From: an uncultured Roseburia sp.
GTDB lineage: Bacteria > Bacillota > Clostridia > Lachnospirales > Lachnospiraceae
NCBI GenBank assembly: GCA_900542495.1
Contig: UQNW01000017.1
Location: 1 to 64,000, forward strand
Reading direction: 5' to 3'
DNA length: 64,000 nt
The translations under genes and the position numbers were made by a program. The notes under the pieces are model-generated. The model did not search any database and was not told the DNA's origin. It saw nothing but the letters and a program-made list of their open reading frames with translations. Below are positions 44,847-53,983 of this stretch, one piece after another; the first letter of the stretch is position 1; every line of letters begins with the position of its first letter.

Positions 44847-45482
44847 CTATAAATTATTTCCAAATTCCTGATAGCTGTTCAACATATCCACGCCTTCTGC
44901 AATAAAATCCCTGTCAAATTCCAGATTACCACTATAGCCCATGATCATGAGATCGTTCAATTTCTGCATGATATCACAGTCCTCATCAAAACCGGCTCCA
45001 ATCTGCTGTCCGACAGGCTGTACCCCCTGCATTGCAACTTTTGCACTCGGTGTCAATATCGGTGTCTCTGCCGCTCCTCTTGCAGCCTCATGCTGCATTC
45101 TATCCGCATCTTTCAACAAATCTTCATCATTTTCCTGAACATTCTGTTTTGCGCGGCTTAAAATATCCTGATTTTTCTGTGGACGTGACTGCGCTGTTCC
45201 TCTATTTGTCTGTGACCAGGGATTTTGCACCGGACGCCCGGACGGCTGTGGCCTGTATGGCTGTGCCCCTCTGTACGGCTGTGCCTGTCGATTTGACTGT
45301 GCCCCTCTGTACGGCTGCGCCTGACGGCTCACCTGCCCGGCTCCATAAAGCTGTTGGCGGTTATTCTTTACCGGTTTTCCATTGATATATGTAGTATTGT
45401 TTCGATTTGCTCCCTGATTCTGCGCTTTCACCTTTGATACGATTACAGCGATCACAATAATAATAAATATCAGTTCAAACAT
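44847..45482 (-). CDS. Membrane-anchored low-complexity protein
   Basis: No family recognised. The 211 residues begin with one membrane helix (MFELIFIIIVIAVIVSKV) followed by a cytoplasmic or external Gln/Arg/Tyr/Pro-rich region in which QAQPYRGAQ-like units recur three times (residues about 50-80), then a charged helical part and a C-terminal segment (KLNDLMIMGYSGNLEFDRDF) that looks folded. GGAGAAGGG precedes the ATG. Probably in one transcription unit with the DUF1653 gene 41 bases downstream (65 from its start). Confidence 0.75.
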   Translation of the reverse strand: MFELIFIIIVIAVIVSKVKAQNQGANRNNTTYINGKPVKNNRQQLYGAGQVSRQAQPYRGAQSNRQAQPYRGAQPYRPQPSGRPVQNPWSQTNRGTAQSRPQKNQDILSRAKQNVQENDEDLLKDADRMQHEAARGAAETPILTPSAKVAMQGVQPVGQQIGAGFDEDCDIMQKLNDLMIMGYSGNLEFDRDFIAEGVDMLNSYQEFGNNL

Positions 45483-45575
45483 ATTTCACCCTTCTCCTAT
45501 CCATGACAACATTTGTTACTCATACAAAACATTATAATAGTTTCTATTTTCTTTCACAAGACTTAGTTTTAATAA

Positions 45576-45951
45576 CCGGAGTTTCGTCCTTGAGTTCTGC
45601 CGCTCGTAACATGGATTGACGGATTGTTAGATTGAATTTCTATGAAGTGTATATTCAAAATATTGCAGTTTCATAACTTATGAGATAATGAATGTAAAAT
45701 GGACGAATATTGTTTTCGTTTTGCGTTATGGAGATGAAACTCTCCATTTGTGGAAGCCTCTGCTGAACACAAATGATCAGAAAGGTTCATCGCAATGTTT
45801 AACGCAACGAAACACAATATTCGTCCATTTCACATTCATGTTTTCGTAACCATGTCAGACTGCAATATTTTGTTCATAACCGAAATTATAAAATTCAATC
45901 TAACAATCCGTAACACCACCTACAGGCGGCAGTTCATAAGTGAAACTCCGC
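45576..45951. repeat. Palindromic element F (family 2, different core)
   Basis: Left end TAACCGGAG, right end CTCCG one base from the TAA stop of the kinase gene (minus strand). Outer arms match D and E (TTCTGCCGCTCGTAACATGG...; AATCCGTAACACC...GGCGGCAGTTC), but the core differs: GTTAGATTGAATTT/AAATTCAATCTAAC and GGACGAATATTG/CAATATTCGTCC. The whole 375 bases fold as one long hairpin. Positions 45483-45575 before it hold only an AT-rich promoter region. Confidence 0.83.
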
Positions 45952-46578
45952 TTACTCCTGATAAATCTTAATGATATCCTTCACCACAGCGATCAGTTTT
46001 TCATAACTCATCGAAGAAGTATCCAGACAAAAATCATAATTTCTTGCATCATTCCATGCATGACCAGTATAGTATTTGTAATAATCTGCGCGGTATTTAT
46101 CAATCTTTGCGATCTTCTTCTCCGCCTCTTTTGCAGAGATACCATTCTGGTCAACGACACGCCTGATACAGTCCTCCAATGGTGCGTAGAAAAATAAACG
46201 GATCACATCCTGATTGTCTTTTAAAACATAATCAGCACAGCGGCCAATGATAATGCACGACTCCTGTGCGGCAAGATCTTTGATGACCTTTGCCTGATAA
46301 TTGAAAAGATTGTCATCTGATACAAAATCACTGCTTTCCGGTGGAAGTACTCCACCTTTATATGGATTCTTTTTTAAGATATTAAACAGGAGTGGTGACT
46401 TTTTCATTTTCTCATCCACTTCGCCAAACAATGCCTCATTGATTCCGCTCTCGTCAGATGCCATTCTTAAGATTTCCCTGCTATAACAGTTAATGCCAAG
46501 ATCTTCTGCCAGTAAATTACCAAGTGTCTTACCACCACTGCCGTAGCTTCTCGCAATTGTAATTACAGTTTTTTTCAT
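45952..46578 (-). CDS. Cytidylate kinase-like family protein
   Basis: P-loop nucleotide kinase-like protein of 208 residues, start at ATG 46578 (MKKTVITIARSYGSGG). GSGGKT near residue 15 is the phosphate loop; IIIGRCADYVL and the FYAPLEDCIRRV lid region follow as in the cytidylate kinase-like family common in Lachnospiraceae, whose substrate is not established. A GGCAGGA site precedes the start. Its stop codon lies one base from palindromic element F. Confidence 0.88.
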   Translation of the reverse strand: MKKTVITIARSYGSGGKTLGNLLAEDLGINCYSREILRMASDESGINEALFGEVDEKMKKSPLLFNILKKNPYKGGVLPPESSDFVSDDNLFNYQAKVIKDLAAQESCIIIGRCADYVLKDNQDVIRLFFYAPLEDCIRRVVDQNGISAKEAEKKIAKIDKYRADYYKYYTGHAWNDARNYDFCLDTSSMSYEKLIAVVKDIIKIYQE

Positions 46579-46666
46579 ATCCTGCCCAGCCTTTCTGCAA
46601 TTCTTTCTTTCAGTATACACCTCTCTGCCCAAAAAGTGTATCTCTTATCCACATTTACATCGTCCG

Positions 46667-47377
46667 TTATTCGCCAAGATATGCCTTTTTAATGGAATCA
46701 TTGTTCATCATTTCCTTTGCATCTCCGGACAGCACAATATTGCCGGTCTCTAATACATAGGCACGATCTGCGATCGCAAGTGCTTTTTTTGCATTCTGCT
46801 CTACAAGCAGTACCGTTGTTCCACCCGCAGAAATCTCCCGGATAATATGGAAAATCTCTTCTACAAGAATCGGAGAGAGTCCCATGGAAGGTTCATCCAT
46901 TAAAATGATCTTCGGCTTTGACATCAGTGCGCGTCCCATAGCAAGCATCTGCTGTTCGCCACCGCTCAGTGTTCCGGCAAGCTGGTTTTTCCGCTCCTCC
47001 AGACGCGGGAAGCTCTTGTATACACGTGCCAATGTCTCCTCGATCTCTTTTTTATCTTTTCTGGTATATGCGCCTAATTTCAGATTTTCGTACACAGATA
47101 ATTCTGCAAACACACGTCTTCCTTCCGGTACATGTGCCATTCCCATGGATACGATCTTATGTCCCGGAATTTTGCTGATATCTTTGCCCTCAAAAATAAT
47201 CTCTCCGGCTTTCGGCTGAAGCATTCCGGTGATGGTCTGTAACGTTGTGGTCTTTCCAGCTCCGTTGGCACCGATCAATGCAATGACTTCGCCCTCATTT
47301 ACTTCAAAGGAAATACCTTTTATGGCCTGGATCACACCATAATATACTTCCAGATTTTTTACCTCAAGCATTGCCAT
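46667..47377 (-). CDS. livF: Branched-chain amino acid ABC transporter ATPase LivF
   Basis: Second ATPase of the high-affinity leucine/isoleucine/valine importer, 236 residues. Walker A is GANGAGKTT, signature LSGGEQQM, Walker B ILMDEPSMG. The short form without C-terminal extension is typical of LivF. AGGAGGA precedes the ATG. Last gene of livJHMGF; it follows livG by 12 bases. Confidence 0.95.
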   Translation of the reverse strand: MAMLEVKNLEVYYGVIQAIKGISFEVNEGEVIALIGANGAGKTTTLQTITGMLQPKAGEIIFEGKDISKIPGHKIVSMGMAHVPEGRRVFAELSVYENLKLGAYTRKDKKEIEETLARVYKSFPRLEERKNQLAGTLSGGEQQMLAMGRALMSKPKIILMDEPSMGLSPILVEEIFHIIREISAGGTTVLLVEQNAKKALAIADRAYVLETGNIVLSGDAKEMMNNDSIKKAYLGE

Positions 47378-47389
47378 AATAACGTCCTC

Positions 47390-48148
47390 CTATTCACCCA
47401 GATATGCCTTGATAACCTGTGGATCATTTAATACATCACTGGTTTTTCCCTGTGCTAACACCTGTCCGAAGTTTAACACCGTAAGTTCCTCACAGATTCC
47501 TGACACAAGCTTCATATCATGTTCGATCAGAAGAACCGTCATGTCAAACTCATCCCTGACAAAATGGATTGTTTCCATCAGTTCTTTTGTTTCATTTGGA
47601 TTCATACCAGCTGCCGGTTCGTCAAGCAGTAATAATTTTGGATTTGTCGCAAGTGCACGGGCGATCTCCAGTTTTCTCTGTTTACCATAGGGAAGATTGG
47701 ATGCAAGGAAATCAGCCTCTTTATCCAGATCAAACACTTTCAGAAGTTCCATTGCCTTTTCATTCATCTCTGCTTCCACTTTGCGGTATTTTGGCAGACG
47801 CAGGATTCCTGTCAATGTAGAATAAGGCATTTGATTATGTAAACCTATTTTGACATTATCCAGAACAGACTGCTCTTTGAAAAGCCGGATATTCTGGAAC
47901 GTTCTGGCAATTCCCTCTTTATTGATCTCCATCGTCTTTTTGCCAGTAATGTCTTTTCCGTCCAATGTGATGGTTCCATCGGTTGGTGTATACACACCTG
48001 TCAGCATATTAAAACAGGTCGTTTTTCCTGCACCGTTTGGTCCGATCAGACCATATAACTGTCCCTTTTCAATTGTAATGTTGAATCCGTCTACCGCACG
48101 AAGTCCACCAAAGGAGATCCCAAGATTTTTTACCTCTAATAATGCCAT
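47390..48148 (-). CDS. livG: Branched-chain amino acid ABC transporter ATPase LivG
   Basis: First ATPase of the Liv importer, 252 residues with GPNGAGKTT, NLPYGKQRKLEIARAL in place of a canonical LSGGQ (normal for LivG) and Walker B LLLDEPAAGMNP. The GIARTFQNIRLF Q-loop region is diagnostic for LivG. AAGGAGG precedes the ATG. Start is two bases from the livM stop codon. Confidence 0.95.
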   Translation of the reverse strand: MALLEVKNLGISFGGLRAVDGFNITIEKGQLYGLIGPNGAGKTTCFNMLTGVYTPTDGTITLDGKDITGKKTMEINKEGIARTFQNIRLFKEQSVLDNVKIGLHNQMPYSTLTGILRLPKYRKVEAEMNEKAMELLKVFDLDKEADFLASNLPYGKQRKLEIARALATNPKLLLLDEPAAGMNPNETKELMETIHFVRDEFDMTVLLIEHDMKLVSGICEELTVLNFGQVLAQGKTSDVLNDPQVIKAYLGE

Positions 48149-48149
48149 A

Positions 48150-49226
48150 TTATGCTGCCTCCTTTTTTGCTGGCTTTTTGAATTTTGCTGCGATACGCTG
48201 TCTCATCTCGATACATTTTGGTGCCCAGTTGAAAAGCATCATTGCGATCAGAACGATGGAATAGATCAACATACGATAATCCTTCAGTCCACGGAGCACC
48301 TCCGGAAGCAGTGTTAAAATGACTGCTGCAATGATCGATCCACGGAAGCTTCCCATGCCGCCTAATACGACAAATACCAGGATCATGATGGACATATTGT
48401 ATCCAAAGTTTGTCGGAGTTGCTGTAACGGTAGAAAGATTATGCGCATAAAGCACACCTCCAGCACCTGCGATCGCTGCGGAAATGGTAAATGCCATCAG
48501 TTTGAACTTTGTTATATTGATACCGACAGATTCTGCTGCGATCCGGTTGTCACGGATTGCCATCACCGCACGGCCGGTTCTGGAATTTACAAAGTTGTAT
48601 ACGATAAATAAAATGACCAGGATCATGATGACACCAGCTGTAAAACTGGATAAATGAGGAATCTTTGCAATTCCCTTTGCTCCATTGATCAGCCAGATGC
48701 CATCTTCGCTTAACTCGATCTTATTTCCATCCGAGATAGCAAAATGGAATCCATTCTCATCTTTTGCAATATATAAAACATTAATGACATTTTTGATGAT
48801 CTCACCAAAAGCAAGCGTTACGATCGCCAGATAGTCGCCACGGAGACGGAGCACCGGAATACCGATGAGGAATCCAAAAAATGCGGCTGCGAGAGTTCCA
48901 ACTGCAATTGCAATCAAAAACAGAATCACTTCATTCTGAATGCTGTCCTGTAACAGTTTTGTGCAGAATGCACTGGAAAATGCTCCCACACACATAAATC
49001 CGGCATGACCGATACTAAGCTCGCCCAGATAACCGACACAGAGGTTTAAACCAATTGCCACGATCGAATAGGTACACATTGGAACAAGAAGTCCCTGCAT
49101 CAGGGAGGACATGTTGCCGGTTGTGATCATAGTCTGTACAATTATGTAAACCACAATGACCATAGCAAATGTAATGATATGATCTTTTGTACTTTTTTTC
49201 ATTGATTTCAAATTTAACTTTGCCAT
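48150..49226 (-). CDS. livM: Branched-chain amino acid ABC transporter permease LivM
   Basis: Membrane subunit of the Liv importer, 358 residues. Start placed at ATG 49226 (MAKLNLKSMKK) with AGGTGG five bases upstream; a GTG at 49235 is the alternative. About ten membrane helices; the motif GYLGELSIGHAGFMCVGAF and the cytoplasmic AESVGINITKFKLMAF loop are typical for LivM. It follows livH within a few bases, so the two permease subunits are coupled. Confidence 0.94.
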   Translation of the reverse strand: MAKLNLKSMKKSTKDHIITFAMVIVVYIIVQTMITTGNMSSLMQGLLVPMCTYSIVAIGLNLCVGYLGELSIGHAGFMCVGAFSSAFCTKLLQDSIQNEVILFLIAIAVGTLAAAFFGFLIGIPVLRLRGDYLAIVTLAFGEIIKNVINVLYIAKDENGFHFAISDGNKIELSEDGIWLINGAKGIAKIPHLSSFTAGVIMILVILFIVYNFVNSRTGRAVMAIRDNRIAAESVGINITKFKLMAFTISAAIAGAGGVLYAHNLSTVTATPTNFGYNMSIMILVFVVLGGMGSFRGSIIAAVILTLLPEVLRGLKDYRMLIYSIVLIAMMLFNWAPKCIEMRQRIAAKFKKPAKKEAA

Positions 49227-49235
49227 ATCTGCCAC

Positions 49236-50117
49236 CTACACTTTCTCATGAACCTGTTTGCCCAAAATTCCCGAAGGCTTCACGAGAAGCACAATGATCA
49301 GGACTGCAAACACGATCGCATCGGATAACTGGGACGAGATATATGCGCGGCCTAAGATCTCGATCACACCAAGAAGGATCCCTCCGATCAATGCTCCCGG
49401 AATGGAACCGATTCCTCCGAATACAGCGGCTGTGAACGCCTTGATACCAGGCATTGCACCCGTATACGGTGTCAGTGTCGGATAAGCGGAACAGAACAGT
49501 ACGCCTGCTACCGCTGCAAGACCGGAACCAATTGCAAATGTCAGGGAGATCGTTGCATTTACATTCACTCCCATTAACTGCGCTGCATCCTTATCCTCAG
49601 ATACTGCAAGCATTGCCTGACCGGCTTTGGTTTTCTTGATAAAAAGCATCAGTGCAGCCATGATCACAACGCACGCCAGAAATGTAACAATTGTTGTACC
49701 GGAGATTGTGAGTGCTCCACCTGCCAGTTTCAATGCCGGAAGTGTTACAATATTTGTAAATGATCTGGTGTCAGCGCCAAAGATCAGCAATGCTGCATTC
49801 TCTAAGAAATAGCTGACACCGATGGCAGTGATAAGAACTGCCAGAGGCGCTGCCTTTCTGAGTGGTTTGTATGCGATCTTTTCAATCGCAATGCCGAGTA
49901 CGGTACACACGATAATAGAAAGTACCACTGCCGGGATCGCTCCCCAGCCCTGTCCGCTCATTGTCATAAAGACAATATAGCAGCCTACCATAATAACATC
50001 ACCGTGTGCAAAATTTAACATTTTTGCGATACCATAAACCATGGTGTATCCCAATGCGATAATTGCATAGACACTGCCGAGGCTGATACCGTTGATCAGG
50101 TAGGATAAAAAATTCAT
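49236..50117 (-). CDS. livH: Branched-chain amino acid ABC transporter permease LivH
   Basis: Membrane subunit of the Liv importer, 293 residues with eight or nine helices. The N-terminal GISLGSVYAIIALGYTMVYG and MLNFAHGDV segments, and the QLMGVNVNATISLTFAIGSG loop, are characteristic of LivH. AGAGGTG precedes the ATG. It is separated from livJ by 192 bases that contain a hairpin terminator. Confidence 0.95.
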   Translation of the reverse strand: MNFLSYLINGISLGSVYAIIALGYTMVYGIAKMLNFAHGDVIMVGCYIVFMTMSGQGWGAIPAVVLSIIVCTVLGIAIEKIAYKPLRKAAPLAVLITAIGVSYFLENAALLIFGADTRSFTNIVTLPALKLAGGALTISGTTIVTFLACVVIMAALMLFIKKTKAGQAMLAVSEDKDAAQLMGVNVNATISLTFAIGSGLAAVAGVLFCSAYPTLTPYTGAMPGIKAFTAAVFGGIGSIPGALIGGILLGVIEILGRAYISSQLSDAIVFAVLIIVLLVKPSGILGKQVHEKV

Positions 50118-50225
50118 AACTACACCTCTGTCTTTCTGTTAATTTACTACGTTAAAACATTACTTTTTCACATCAAGAATTATAACATATAAAATACCTG
50201 TATACAATCTTTCTGTTAAAAAGAA

Positions 50226-50261
50226 GGTGTCATACGGCAGCCCAAGCCACCGTTGACACCC
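50226..50261 (-). terminator. Attenuating terminator between livJ and livH
   Basis: GGTGTCATACGG and CCGTTGACACC form a stem with one bulged base, followed on the minus strand by TTCTTTTT. It should end most transcripts after livJ so that binding protein exceeds the membrane parts. The remaining leader to 50165 has no other clear signal. Confidence 0.75.
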
Positions 50262-50309
50262 TCTGGGGAAACTGGATCGCCCTTATTTTCGTTGTATCAT
50301 TATCGCAGA

Positions 50310-51512
50310 TTACATTGCTGTATAAGCACCGTCTTTGATCACCATAGCCTTTGGAGCTTTACTTACTTCTCCGGTAGCTTCCCATGTCATGCCATCACCT
50401 GTCAGACCATCTACAGAAATCTTTGTCATAGCCTCTGTCAGAGCTGTTCCGATATCAGATACGCTCATATCCGGTGTTACGCCAGCTTCCTCGATTGCAG
50501 CTTTGATCGCATAAATTGCATCATATGCATCTGCACCGAACTGGTTTGGTGTATCACCGTAAAGCTCTTTGTATTTAGATACAAATGCCTGTGTCTTCTC
50601 ATCATCTGCATCCGCAACGAATGGTGTTAATAACATTAAACCTTCTGCTAAAGATGTATCAAAGTTTTTCACATCAAGGATACCGTCCATACCATCACAT
50701 CCAAAGAATGTCGGTTCATAGCCCATTCCGTTTGCCTGATTTAAAATGATAGAAGCCTCTGTATAGTAGATTGGGAGGAATACCAGATCAGCGCCTTCAC
50801 TCTGTGCTTTCTGTAACTGTGTGGAGAAGTCTGTCTTGGAATCTGCTGTGAAAGCTTCCTCTGCGACAACCTCAAATCCCTGATTTGCTGCTTCTTTGAC
50901 GAATGTAGCTTCAATACCGGATGAATATACATCAGAGCTGTCATAGATAACGGCTACTTTTGTTGCAAGATTGTTCTCGCCAATGTACTGTGCGGAAGCT
51001 GTTCCCTGATTCGGGTCTGTAAAGCATGCCTGGAATACATTGTCGTTTTCAATGACATCTGTGGAAGAAGCGGATGGTGTGATCTCAAACATACCATCTT
51101 CTGCTGTCTTATCAACAACTGCAATACATGGAGTTGTTGTAACAGTTCCCATCAGAACCTGCATGCCCCAGTCTTTTAAAGAATTATAAGCATTGACAGA
51201 TTTCTCAGCGTCGTTCTGGTCGTCTTCTGCTTTGAATTCTACCTGATATCCATTGATACCGCCTGCTTCATTGATCTCATCTACTGCGATCTGTGCGGCA
51301 TTCATAACTGCGGAACCATAAATTGCAGCTGCACCTGTTGTAGGTCCGATACCACCGATCTTAAATACGCTTCCGTCTGCTGCGCTGTCTGTGGAACCGC
51401 TCTCCGTTGATGCTGCGCTGCCTGTGCTTCCTGTATCTGCGGATGATCCACATCCCGCGAATGTGCCAACTGCCAGTGCAGCTGCTAAAAACATACTCAC
51501 TGCTTTCTTCAT
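50310..51512 (-). CDS. livJ: Branched-chain amino acid-binding lipoprotein LivJ
   Basis: Extracellular binding protein of the Liv importer, 400 residues. A signal peptide (MKKAVSMFLAAALAVGTFAG) ends in a lipobox with cysteine 21, then a Ser/Thr-rich linker. The ligand fold shows IGGIGPTTGAAAIYG, NEAGGINGYQVEF and the VAVIYDSSDVYSSG region typical of Leu/Ile/Val binders. It has an unusual structured leader shared with the GH94 gene. First and presumably most expressed gene of the operon. Confidence 0.95.
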   Translation of the reverse strand: MKKAVSMFLAAALAVGTFAGCGSSADTGSTGSAASTESGSTDSAADGSVFKIGGIGPTTGAAAIYGSAVMNAAQIAVDEINEAGGINGYQVEFKAEDDQNDAEKSVNAYNSLKDWGMQVLMGTVTTTPCIAVVDKTAEDGMFEITPSASSTDVIENDNVFQACFTDPNQGTASAQYIGENNLATKVAVIYDSSDVYSSGIEATFVKEAANQGFEVVAEEAFTADSKTDFSTQLQKAQSEGADLVFLPIYYTEASIILNQANGMGYEPTFFGCDGMDGILDVKNFDTSLAEGLMLLTPFVADADDEKTQAFVSKYKELYGDTPNQFGADAYDAIYAIKAAIEEAGVTPDMSVSDIGTALTEAMTKISVDGLTGDGMTWEATGEVSKAPKAMVIKDGAYTAM

Positions 51513-51597
51513 AATAATCCTCCTTGTTTGCGAAGCAAATCCAATTTTACGAAGTAAAATTTTTCCTCTGAGTGAGGAGAGGATTTAGCCTCCTTTT
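51513..51597 (-). promoter_or_regulatory. Structured 5' leader of livJ, same plan as the GH94 leader
   Basis: On the minus strand: AAGGAGGCTAAATCCTCTCC (51576-51595), then CTCAGAGGA, two short hairpins with TTCG loops (ATTTTAC/GTAAAAT and TTTGC/GCAAA), then CAAGGAGGATT before the ATG. The first 22 bases are identical to the leader at 15622-15643. The two genes are unrelated in function and 36 kb apart. Confidence 0.55.
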
Positions 51598-51874
51598 TGA
51601 AAAGCAAAAATTAAATTTTATTGAGATAATTTAATTTTTTCTTCTCAACTTTCTTTTTCTTGTAGAGAATCTTATCAAATTTTAAATTTATGCACAATAT
51701 TCAGAATCACCTAAATTATTGATGTGTTTTAACACTAAATTATGCAATTTGTACTTTATAATAACCTGTAGTTATAGTCTTTATGTTCGCATGTCATAAC
51801 GAGCCGTTTTTACATATTATGTAAACCTTTTTTTTGCATTCTTACCATGCGTATACTTATCCTTAAATATAAGC
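51598..51874 (-). promoter_or_regulatory. livJ promoter region
   Basis: TTGTGC (51692-51697) and TAAGAT (51669-51674) are 17 bases apart on the minus strand, a moderate promoter. Between it and the leader AAAAATTAAATT and AATTTAATTTTT (51606-51640) form a 12-bp AT stem that may act as a weak terminator. Upstream to 51874 nothing else was found. Confidence 0.5.
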
Positions 51875-52537
51875 TTATGCGTAAATATAATGCTGGATCA
51901 TCTGCTCTAATTTCTCTCCGCATCCCGCGTAATTGGCTTCCATAGCCAGCGATTCCATCAGATGTTCCTCCAGATATCGCTCTAAAAAGCTGTTGCGGAA
52001 TTCATTTTCCATTTCACCGACTTTGCTCTCTTCCTCATGCTGTAGATAATATGCAAGTGCAAAAAAATTCGGGGAACGCCATTCCGAGGTATCCTCCAGC
52101 AATGCCTGCAAATTTTCCAACTCGCTCCGCAGCATGATCAGATTGATTTTGTCCATATTTGCCGCCATATTTTTGAGTCCGTCGGCTGTGGACTTAAAAT
52201 CCGGATCATCCTCCCGGATACTGCACTCATGGAAGATCTGATCCAAATGTCCGTTCAGTCTGTCAAGATCACGCTTCACATCCCCGATGGGAATCTCGTT
52301 CATATCCTCCATCATATTGATCAGTCCACGCCTTGCAACTGCCATATGTTCCTGCGAATCGACATACCCCTGACGCAGGTTTCCACCGAGTTCTAATGCG
52401 TCCTTTAATTCTTTCATCTGGACTTCCACCTGTTTTTTATCCAGCTTGCAGGCTAACAACTCCCTGCGGAGTTCTTTTACCTCGCGCGCCAGTTCCGCAA
52501 CACGTTTCTGTTCCTCTGTCTTCTCTCCGAAAATCAT
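51875..52537 (-). CDS. Coiled-coil protein of unknown function
   Basis: No family recognised. Start placed at ATG 52537 (MIFGEKTEEQKR) because GAGGAGAAG precedes it; a GTG at 52558 lies in that site. The 220 residues are soluble and mostly helical: a heptad-rich coiled coil at residues 10-60 (VAELAREVKELRRELLACKL) and an acidic bundle to the end. No membrane segment or signal. It lies between the liv and opp operons as a single gene. Could be a structural or cytoskeletal adaptor; there is no direct evidence. Confidence 0.72.
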   Translation of the reverse strand: MIFGEKTEEQKRVAELAREVKELRRELLACKLDKKQVEVQMKELKDALELGGNLRQGYVDSQEHMAVARRGLINMMEDMNEIPIGDVKRDLDRLNGHLDQIFHECSIREDDPDFKSTADGLKNMAANMDKINLIMLRSELENLQALLEDTSEWRSPNFFALAYYLQHEEESKVGEMENEFRNSFLERYLEEHLMESLAMEANYAGCGEKLEQMIQHYIYA

Positions 52538-52648
52538 GCCTGTCTTCTCCTCTTCCACAACTTACGAACATTCAACTAATATTCCCTGCTTAGTATAATC
52601 CAAGACAGTAAAACAGGCAATTGCGGCTTTCCGCAACTGCCTGTCTGC

Positions 52649-53980
52649 TTACTCTAATAACTCTGATGTATAATGCACGCCATCTTTGTCATACATATCT
52701 GTCAGTTCTAATCCTGGATCCGTGTAATAGAGCACACTGTTCTCTCCATAAATCGTCTGGATACCGTTTTCTGCGAGATTTTTTACCGCCTCTGTATCCA
52801 TCGTATCAGCGATGTAAACCGGGCTTACCTTCAAAGCAAGTTCTGCACAGCTGATGTCGTCCGCATAAACTGCCATATTATTGACTGCGGACTTACACAG
52901 TCCGTCTGCGGTATCAACATAACGTGTCCTGATATCACCGCTCTTAAATTCATAATAATTATATTTTTCCTTATCCGACATCGGATAATTGTGCAGACTG
53001 ACAATGCTTTCTACCCCGTTATAATGCATGACACCGGCAGGATAAATAATATTCCCCTGCCTGTCATATATATTAAAAGAATATTCCGCATTTTCCTCTG
53101 CTGTCCCGGAAGTATCCGAATCGGCATTTAATTTTGTAAGTGCAGATGTCAGATCCAGATTTCTCGTAAATCCATCATAGCTTGTCAGCGAACCCAGTGT
53201 ATAACCGTTCTCTATCATGACATCCGCCACATAATCAGTAATGAAAGCGTTTTTCATCCACGAAAAATCAATGAAATCCGAAATAAAATTATTCTCTGCA
53301 AAAGTAAGGTAATCGTCGGATACATACAATTTTACCTGATTGCCTCCGAGCAGTTCGACGTTCACGCCAGACGGATCATTGCTGTAAGCCGCCACCTCTG
53401 AAAAATAGGCTGCCACTTCCCCATTCTGGTAAGCATCATAGTTAACTGTCTCGGAGTCATCATTACAGAAAAACAGATTGTCATATTCTGTATACACAGG
53501 CGCAAGATAAATTGCCCGGTTCCCGGTCTCTGCGATCAGTTCAAAAGCATGGTATAATGCATCATCCACAAGCATTGTCTCATTCGGGTGCTGGTTGAGA
53601 TCATACACGTTTGTGATCCCTTCAAATGATTCATCACTGCTGAATATTTTATAGGCTTTTACAATGGAATCTGTGTAGAGCAGCGTCAGCGCTTTTTTTT
53701 CTGCGGTGGCATTTACGCCCGCTGCCCCGACATAATAACGGAAGATATAATCATCTCCACAATGAATTTCAGCGGATGAACCCACTTCAATGTTTGTCCA
53801 TCCGCTGTCATTTGACATCAATCCATTCAGTGCATACATAAATGCGCCTGAAGCAATGACCAGCAATACGATCACTGCGATAAATCTCTGTCTTGTATTT
53901 TTCTCCGAAAGTTCCACCTTCTGAACCGGTCTCACATTCGGCGTATGGTTTCTGCTGCCACCTCTGACGGTTCTCCCCAT
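52649..53980 (-). CDS. Membrane-anchored protein, distantly ApbE-like, end of opp operon
   Basis: A 443-residue protein with a basic cytoplasmic N-terminus, one membrane helix (about residues 33-52) and a large external domain. Late segments (FNIYDRQGNIIYPAG, RTRYVDTADGLCKSAVNNMA, ADDISCAELALKVSPVYIAD, then GIQTIYGENSVLYYTDPGLE) recall the C-terminal half of ApbE flavin transferases, but the usual HIIDP signature is not visible, so the relation is tentative and activity doubtful. The start lies three bases after the oppF stop codon with no clear ribosome site, implying coupling. It is therefore likely an extra part of this peptide transporter. Confidence 0.6.
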   Translation of the reverse strand: MGRTVRGGSRNHTPNVRPVQKVELSEKNTRQRFIAVIVLLVIASGAFMYALNGLMSNDSGWTNIEVGSSAEIHCGDDYIFRYYVGAAGVNATAEKKALTLLYTDSIVKAYKIFSSDESFEGITNVYDLNQHPNETMLVDDALYHAFELIAETGNRAIYLAPVYTEYDNLFFCNDDSETVNYDAYQNGEVAAYFSEVAAYSNDPSGVNVELLGGNQVKLYVSDDYLTFAENNFISDFIDFSWMKNAFITDYVADVMIENGYTLGSLTSYDGFTRNLDLTSALTKLNADSDTSGTAEENAEYSFNIYDRQGNIIYPAGVMHYNGVESIVSLHNYPMSDKEKYNYYEFKSGDIRTRYVDTADGLCKSAVNNMAVYADDISCAELALKVSPVYIADTMDTEAVKNLAENGIQTIYGENSVLYYTDPGLELTDMYDKDGVHYTSELLE

Positions 53981-53983
53981 ATC

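Noticed and set aside
44450..45340. Short direct repeats resembling a repeat array
   Set aside because: They are codon-level repeats inside two open reading frames (Gln/Tyr-rich segments) and lack the fixed repeat and spacer lengths of a CRISPR array. No cas gene is present.
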